From Syntrophomonadaceae bacterium (lineage in GTDB: Bacteria > Bacillota > Syntrophomonadia > Syntrophomonadales > Syntrophomonadaceae), in NCBI GenBank assembly GCA_012522705.1, contig JAAYJY010000153.1:1-9330 (forward strand): DNA of 9,330 nt, given 5' to 3'. Shown here piece after piece: positions 5,806 through 9,330 of this stretch. Below the pieces are notes generated by a model. It did no database searches and was not told the origin of the DNA. It was given only the letters and a program-made list of their open reading frames with translations. How positions within the stretch are numbered: the stretch's first letter is position 1; every line of letters begins with the position of its first letter. The translations under genes and the position numbers were made by a program.

Positions 5806-7665
5806 TTGAAGACAGGTGAGCTGGATAAAATCGGTCAAGACTATTTGAATAAAAAAAACTACAAGCAAGCAGTCCTTTACTTTCAGAAGGCTTTAAAACA
5901 GGAAGAACATCCTGCCATTCGCAACAATCTGGCCTTAGCCCATTACATGGCTGGAAATCCGGAAAAAAGTTTAGACACCCTGAGCTCCAATATTAATCTC
6001 GATGCTCCGCCTAACCCATTCTCCCACAGTCTAGCTGCCCAGATCTTTCATAAGTTGGGGCAGGATCATGAAGCCGGCCGACAATTAGACCTTGCCATCA
6101 AGTATTTCGAAGATAAGGTTGGTGCCTTTTCTGACAGTCGACGTATCCCGGACGCCTGGGGTGAATATACCGTCGCTATTTTTCATGCTGCAGGAGCACT
6201 AAATGAACATCGGCAGGTATATGAACTTTACCGCCGCTGGCAAAATTATCACCGCCACTGGGAGAGCAGTTACCTGGCCGGCGTTGCCGCCTTCAATTTG
6301 AAACGCTATCGTCAGGCGGCTAATTGCTGGGCCGAATTATTGCAGAAAGACAATATTTTTGCGGGCATACAACGTTTAGCCCTGGCCGTTGACCAGGGAC
6401 AAATTCCTCATTTTACCCTGGATTACCGATTAATCGATCAAGACTACATATTATCACTGGTAAACCAGGCAAACAATTCAGGGGCACCGGAGCATTTCCG
6501 CCAATTGGCAAACGATAGCACGATACGCCTGTTTTATCTTGCTCTGGCCATCGACGAAGAAAGTCCCCTGGACGAGCGCACTCAATACCTTCGCCTTTTG
6601 GTCCGATATGGTGAAAAATGGGGCGAACAGCTGGGACGAAGTTTGCTCCTTTCCTCTACTCTCCATCAGGATTTGAAAATGAACATTATGGCCGCATTGC
6701 AGGAGGCAGGATATGTTAAGGCCGGAGAACCCCTTCAGATGTATGCGGATGGGGAGATACGCACAGTTATATATGAGCAATACGATGTCAGTAGCGGTAG
6801 CGCCGAAGAAGCAGCTTTTGATCAGGCTGTCATGCTGGTAAAAAGAGGCCAGTTGAAAGAAGCCATACAAATTTTAGAACCACCCTTTGCAGCGGGAAAA
6901 TTCTATGTACCTGCCATGTTACTGCTGGCCCACCTCAACCACCAAATTGGTTCTATCCAAAAAACAGATAAAATCCTTTATATGCTTCAAGGTATTGCCC
7001 ACAAGACTCATGATGAGAAGCTGATGCTTAATCTGGTGAGCTTTTACCTGAATATAGGAGACGCATTTATGGCCCGCCGCCAGTTGGAACAAATCCATAG
7101 TAGCCAAATTCCACAGGAATTGAGGCAACAAATACTGAAACGTCTGTCTGATCTGGAGATAGAGCGATTATTTCAGCATGAAATGGATCACTACACAGAC
7201 GATATGAGACATGCCATTGAAGATAAAATCCTGCCAATAAACCCCCGGCTAGCTCGGGGGTTAAAGAACATGCCGGTCGAGTGGATCAACGCCGCTTGCC
7301 AGATCTATAACCTGCAGCCCGCACGCCGGAGAGCAGAGCGTGAAAAACAACTAATGCTGCATTTGCAGGAAGAAGAGGTTATGCAGTATATCGTAAATAA
7401 CATTGAAGAGGATGAACGAAAACTATTGAAATACCTCCTATCCCATGAAGGCTGGAGTCAAACCGGTCCCATCACCCGCAAGTTTGGTTCTATGGAAGGC
7501 GACGGATTCTATTGGAATGCCGATGGCCCATATTCTTCGCTAGGTCAGCTCTGGAGCATGGCGCTGGTTTTCGTTGGTCGAGCCACCATAAACAACCGTT
7601 TAACGAAAATAGCCAGTATTCCCATAGAACTGCGCCCGCTCCTTACCAGGCTCCTGCCAAGCTAA
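5806..7665 (+). CDS. TPR-repeat protein with unrecognised C-terminal domain
   Basis: This is a 619-residue, probably cytoplasmic protein without signal peptide or membrane segment. Residues 6-37 (IGQDYLNKKNYKQAVLYFQKA) and 38-70 (RNNLALAHYMAGNPEKSLDTL) are recognisable tetratricopeptide repeats. Further helical-pair segments continue to about residue 460 (for example DQAVMLVKRGQLKEAIQIL, MLLLAHLNHQIGS and FYLNIGDAFMARRQLEQI). The last 95 or so residues form a separate domain (ERKLLKYLLSHEGW, GDGFYWNADGPYSSLGQLW, IASIPIELRPLL) that I cannot assign; its start could fit a winged-helix fold. The start is TTG at 5806: an in-frame TAG lies directly before it, and GGAGG (5791-5795) sits 10 nt upstream. 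TPR proteins are interaction scaffolds, and the nearest partner candidate is the upstream zinc-ribbon protein. No function can be given. Confidence 0.85.
   Translation: MKTGELDKIGQDYLNKKNYKQAVLYFQKALKQEEHPAIRNNLALAHYMAGNPEKSLDTLSSNINLDAPPNPFSHSLAAQIFHKLGQDHEAGRQLDLAIKYFEDKVGAFSDSRRIPDAWGEYTVAIFHAAGALNEHRQVYELYRRWQNYHRHWESSYLAGVAAFNLKRYRQAANCWAELLQKDNIFAGIQRLALAVDQGQIPHFTLDYRLIDQDYILSLVNQANNSGAPEHFRQLANDSTIRLFYLALAIDEESPLDERTQYLRLLVRYGEKWGEQLGRSLLLSSTLHQDLKMNIMAALQEAGYVKAGEPLQMYADGEIRTVIYEQYDVSSGSAEEAAFDQAVMLVKRGQLKEAIQILEPPFAAGKFYVPAMLLLAHLNHQIGSIQKTDKILYMLQGIAHKTHDEKLMLNLVSFYLNIGDAFMARRQLEQIHSSQIPQELRQQILKRLSDLEIERLFQHEMDHYTDDMRHAIEDKILPINPRLARGLKNMPVEWINAACQIYNLQPARRRAEREKQLMLHLQEEEVMQYIVNNIEEDERKLLKYLLSHEGWSQTGPITRKFGSMEGDGFYWNADGPYSSLGQLWSMALVFVGRATINNRLTKIASIPIELRPLLTRLLPS
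7240..7262. repeat. Strong hairpin inside the TPR gene
   Basis: Perfect 8-bp arms AACCCCCG (7240-7247) and CGGGGGTT (7255-7262) flank the 7-nt loop GCTAGCT. The hairpin is read through in frame (NPRLARGL). It stands out because the surrounding gene is AT-rich. There is no T-tract, so it does not look like a terminator. Confidence 0.7.
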
Positions 7666-7747
7666 CGGGACGTCAGGTGGCAACCCATTGCCCAGTTCCG
7701 GGCCTGTTGATTATCATCCATCATAAATTATCCGTCCTTCCTTTATA

Positions 7748-7782
7748 GAAGCAAAAGGCGGTCCTGTTGCTTCCTTTGTTCT
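7748..7782 (+). terminator. Probable intrinsic terminator after the TPR gene
   Basis: The stem GAAGCAA (7748-7754) / TTGCTTC (7767-7773) is a perfect 7 bp. After one A/G mismatch it can extend with AGG/CCT over a CGGT loop. It is followed by CTTTGTTCT, a modest T-rich tail. It lies about 80 bp after the TPR stop and before the spore-protein gene. The rest of the 7666-7868 gap holds only a 5-bp hairpin, GGCAA-CCCA-TTGCC (7679-7692). Confidence 0.5.
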
Positions 7783-7868
7783 GAGGTTACATTCTGCCCA
7801 TGAATAAAAACCGGCAGATTTCAAACAATATTAGCGAATCGATCACTTGCATCAAAGGAGAGTTGAAA

Positions 7869-8096
7869 ATGAAAAATCATCCCGATGACCGCAGCGACAA
7901 TGTGGAGCGCATACAAACGAACATCGACAATACCCTGCGCAATATCGAGGCGGCTGAAGAAGTGATAGCCGGCACCCCGGACAAAAAGAAGAAAAAAGAT
8001 CTTAAGGCCAAGAACGAACGCCGCAACGATGCCTTGGATGCCATGCGCCATGAAATCCAGGATGAAGCCCACGACCGCCAAAAGCGGAAAAAGTAG
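7869..8096 (+). CDS. tlp: Small acid-soluble spore protein, Tlp family
   Basis: This 75-residue, highly charged protein carries the Tlp signature: HPDDRSDNVERIQ (4-16), NTLRNIEAAEE (21-31), AKNERRNDALDAMRHEI (47-63) and QDEA (64-67). Tlp (thioredoxin-like protein) is a minor SASP made in the forespore in Bacillus and found in the dormant spore core; its exact role is not well defined. The internal KKKKK (39-43) and the basic tail RQKRKK are typical of the low-complexity ends. The frame is open back to an ATG at 7800, but homology begins at 7869, where AAAGGAG (7854-7860) lies 8 nt upstream, so I chose 7869. The gene shows that the organism forms endospores. I see no convincing sigma-G promoter. 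It converges on sdpI, with a shared hairpin between them. Confidence 0.92.
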   Translation: MKNHPDDRSDNVERIQTNIDNTLRNIEAAEEVIAGTPDKKKKKDLKAKNERRNDALDAMRHEIQDEAHDRQKRKK

Positions 8097-8135
8097 CCGG
8101 CCCATCCGACCCATTCAGCAACACTAAGAACACTA

Positions 8136-8186
8136 AGGGGAAGCCTGCCGATCCTAGTTATCAGGACAGACCTCCCCTCTTTATTT
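8136..8186. terminator. Hairpin between convergent tlp and sdpI, probable terminator
   Basis: The outer stem is AGGGGA (8136-8141) / TCCCCT (8173-8178). The inner pairs are CTG/CAG (8145-8147/8167-8169) and TCCT/AGGA (8152-8155/8163-8166) around a 7-nt loop. CTTTATTT follows on the + strand, so it fits termination of tlp. It lies 33 bp beyond the sdpI stop, so it may serve both strands, though the minus-strand tail is poor in T. A 9-bp tandem duplication, AACACTAAG (8120-8128 and 8129-8137), abuts its left arm. Confidence 0.55.
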
Positions 8187-8210
8187 GGCTAGATATATCC
8201 GACGTAGGTT

Positions 8211-8894
8211 TCAACGTGACTGCAACCGGGCGAAGAGCAGGTAGGAGTATACCATGGGAACCAGGGTCATCACCGCAATGGCTCCGAAGAACATCACCGC
8301 CGCCCAGGTTGTATTGAAGGGAGATACCACCAGGCATATCAGTCCGCATATCACCCAGAGTTTACCGCCCATGCGGTGGGTGCGCTGCCAGACCTCTTCA
8401 TTGGCCAGGGTCCAGGGGGTTTTGATGCCCACGAAGTAATTATGCCGGAACTGTCCCATATAGTTGCCGATTATGATAAACAACCCGGCCACCATGGCCT
8501 TCACCATCCAGCCTACATCCACCCCGTATCCCAGAGCCACCGCGATGGTCACCCCATACAAGATGGTCATGAATATCACAAACCCCCAGCGCAGAAAGGT
8601 ATAGGCGCCGCGAAATCTCGCGTAGTTCTCCCGTCGAGGATCGATAACGGGCAATACCAGCATAAGTAGATAGAGGCCCACGATCATCAGAGGAAAAAAG
8701 AAGGCCCCGAAAAAACGACCCTGGTAATCATCCACTTCACCCTGTATATTCCAATGGCTGGGCACCTGTTCCGGAAGGTGGGGGTAAACCAGAACGGCAG
8801 CCAGCAGCAGCCCGGCCATTACGATCCATACCGGCCATTCAGTTTTCAGGTTATCCCAATTCAGACGGTAGGTGTCGTTCTTTTCCCGGTCCAT
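8211..8894 (-). CDS. sdpI: SdpI family membrane protein (DUF1648 + SdpI domains)
   Basis: This 227-residue integral membrane protein has about six predicted helices, near residues 20-38, 62-83, 101-122, 127-146, 178-193 and 197-221. The loop LPEQVPSHWNIQGEVDDY (40-57) is the DUF1648 signature. NYFVGIKTPWTLANEEVW (152-169) followed by THRMGGK is the SdpI signature. In B. subtilis, SdpI confers immunity to the SdpC cannibalism toxin and also relays the toxin signal by holding the repressor SdpR at the membrane. ATG at 8894 is preceded by AAGGAGG with good spacing. It lies downstream of sdpR in the same transcript, with a 59-bp gap. No SdpC-like toxin gene is visible. SdpI homologues without the toxin are common, so the true substrate here is uncertain. 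Confidence 0.92.
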   Translation of the reverse strand: MDREKNDTYRLNWDNLKTEWPVWIVMAGLLLAAVLVYPHLPEQVPSHWNIQGEVDDYQGRFFGAFFFPLMIVGLYLLMLVLPVIDPRRENYARFRGAYTFLRWGFVIFMTILYGVTIAVALGYGVDVGWMVKAMVAGLFIIIGNYMGQFRHNYFVGIKTPWTLANEEVWQRTHRMGGKLWVICGLICLVVSPFNTTWAAVMFFGAIAVMTLVPMVYSYLLFARLQSR

Positions 8895-8953
8895 CCAAAT
8901 CTCCTCCTTAATAATAGCCTTCCTCTAATTATGAACATACAATCGGGGCAAGG

Positions 8954-9250
8954 TTACCGAGGTTTCGAGTTCTTTCCTGACTCCCCCGCCACCCCTCGCA
9001 GATCATAAAACCAGCCGATCAATTCCTGAAACACGGTGGTATTCAAGGAATAATAGATGTTTTGCCCTTTCCTGACGTCCTGGACCAGGTCAGCCTGTTT
9101 CAGGACGTTGAGATGATGCGAGATGCTGGGCTTGGTCATATCAAAACGGCTGGCAATGTCCCCCGCAGTCATGTCCCCATCCTGCAGCATTTTGATTATT
9201 TGACGGCGATTAGGGTCGGACAACGCTTTGAAAGCTAGATTGAAGGTCAC
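8954..9250 (-). CDS. sdpR: SdpR-type ArsR-family autorepressor
   Basis: This is a 98-residue winged-helix protein. FKALSDPNRRQIIKML (7-22) is the ArsR-family opening helix. DMTAGDIASRF then TKPSISHHLNVLKQADLV (39-56) form the helix-turn-helix, and RKGQNIYYSLN (60-70) is the wing. TVFQELIGWFYDL (72-84) matches the SdpR tail. It has no cysteine, so the ELCVCDL metal-sensing motif is absent, which fits the non-metal SdpR type. I take GTG at 9250 as the start: GGGAGG (9264-9259) lies 8 nt upstream and the family begins close to F-K-A-L-S-D-P. In-frame GTG at 9259 and TTG at 9256 overlap or crowd that ribosome site. It precedes sdpI on the same strand and probably represses the pair from the palindrome upstream. 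Confidence 0.92.
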   Translation of the reverse strand: MTFNLAFKALSDPNRRQIIKMLQDGDMTAGDIASRFDMTKPSISHHLNVLKQADLVQDVRKGQNIYYSLNTTVFQELIGWFYDLRGVAGESGKNSKPR

Positions 9251-9273
9251 CAGCAACACCTCCCGCCCAAATG

Positions 9274-9299
9274 ATTAGAGACTTATATAAATATCTAAT
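9274..9299. promoter_or_regulatory. Candidate SdpR operator, 26-bp imperfect palindrome
   Basis: The arms start ATTAGA (9274-9279) and end TCTAAT (9294-9299); 11 of the 13 symmetric positions pair, with mismatches at 9280/9293 and 9282/9291. The site lies just upstream of the sdpR ribosome site and directly downstream of the TATAAT box, covering the expected transcription start. This suits autorepression by an ArsR-family dimer. Confidence 0.7.
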
Positions 9300-9302
9300 T
9301 TA

Positions 9303-9308
9303 ATTATA
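9303..9308 (-). promoter_or_regulatory. -10 box of the sdpRI promoter
   Basis: On the minus strand this reads TATAAT, a perfect -10. A 17-bp spacer puts the -35 at 9326-9331, running off the window; its visible bases TGATT would fit TTGATT. It lies about 55 bp upstream of the sdpR start codon and immediately beside the palindromic operator. Confidence 0.55.
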
Positions 9309-9330
9309 TTCAGCAGCAGTGTTGAAATCA

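Noticed and set aside
7800..7834. Sigma-G promoter (TGAATA with AATATTA) ahead of tlp
   Set aside because: The spacing is about 20 bp rather than 17-18, and the -10 lacks the leading C; too weak to call.
7800..7868. N-terminal extension of Tlp from ATG 7800
   Set aside because: Tlp homology starts at residue 1 of the 7869 start, where AAAGGAG is well spaced; the extra residues resemble nothing.
1..9330. tRNA, rRNA, CRISPR array or transposase
   Set aside because: No clover-leaf, rRNA-like stretch, regularly spaced repeats or transposase motif was found on either strand.

Overview
The window reads like the chromosome of a Gram-positive endospore-forming bacterium (Bacillota, most likely a Clostridia-type lineage). 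Three independent signs support this: a Tlp-family small acid-soluble spore protein gene, a LexA box of the Bacillus/DinR type (GAAC-N4-GTTC), and an SdpR/SdpI pair. I cannot name a genus from the sequence.

Bases 1-4946 (GC-rich, + strand) form a DNA-damage block. It begins with the 3' two thirds of an SRAP (YedK/HMCES-type) gene. A promoter follows with a perfect 14-bp LexA palindrome between its -35 and -10, and then three tightly packed genes: a truncated ImuB-like Y-family protein, a small DUF6504 protein and a DnaE2-type error-prone polymerase. The first two overlap by 4 bp, and dnaE2 starts within about 10 bp of its neighbour's stop. This is an SOS-controlled mutasome cassette without an imuA-like gene in the window. 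The ImuB-like protein has lost the fingers and N-terminal palm but keeps thumb, little finger and a QVLLF clamp-binding peptide. The matching site in DnaE2 has lost its Gln. The simplest reading is that the ImuB-like protein is a non-catalytic adaptor that brings DnaE2 to the beta clamp.

Bases 4947-5365 hold no convincing gene. They contain a 24-bp near-perfect direct copy (23/24) of a segment from the start of the imuB-like gene, so the cassette lies between direct repeats. Sequence to the right becomes visibly more AT-rich.

Bases 5366-7665 (+) carry a small Cys4 zinc-ribbon protein and a 619-residue TPR protein with an unrecognised C-terminal domain. They are probably co-transcribed and their function is unknown. 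A perfect 8-bp-arm hairpin lies inside the TPR gene.

Bases 7666-8210 contain a terminator-like hairpin, the tlp spore-protein gene and a hairpin shared between convergent genes. Bases 8211-9330 (- strand) carry sdpR followed by sdpI. Upstream of sdpR are a TATAAT box and a 26-bp imperfect palindrome, a good candidate autoregulatory operator. No SdpC-like toxin gene is in view.
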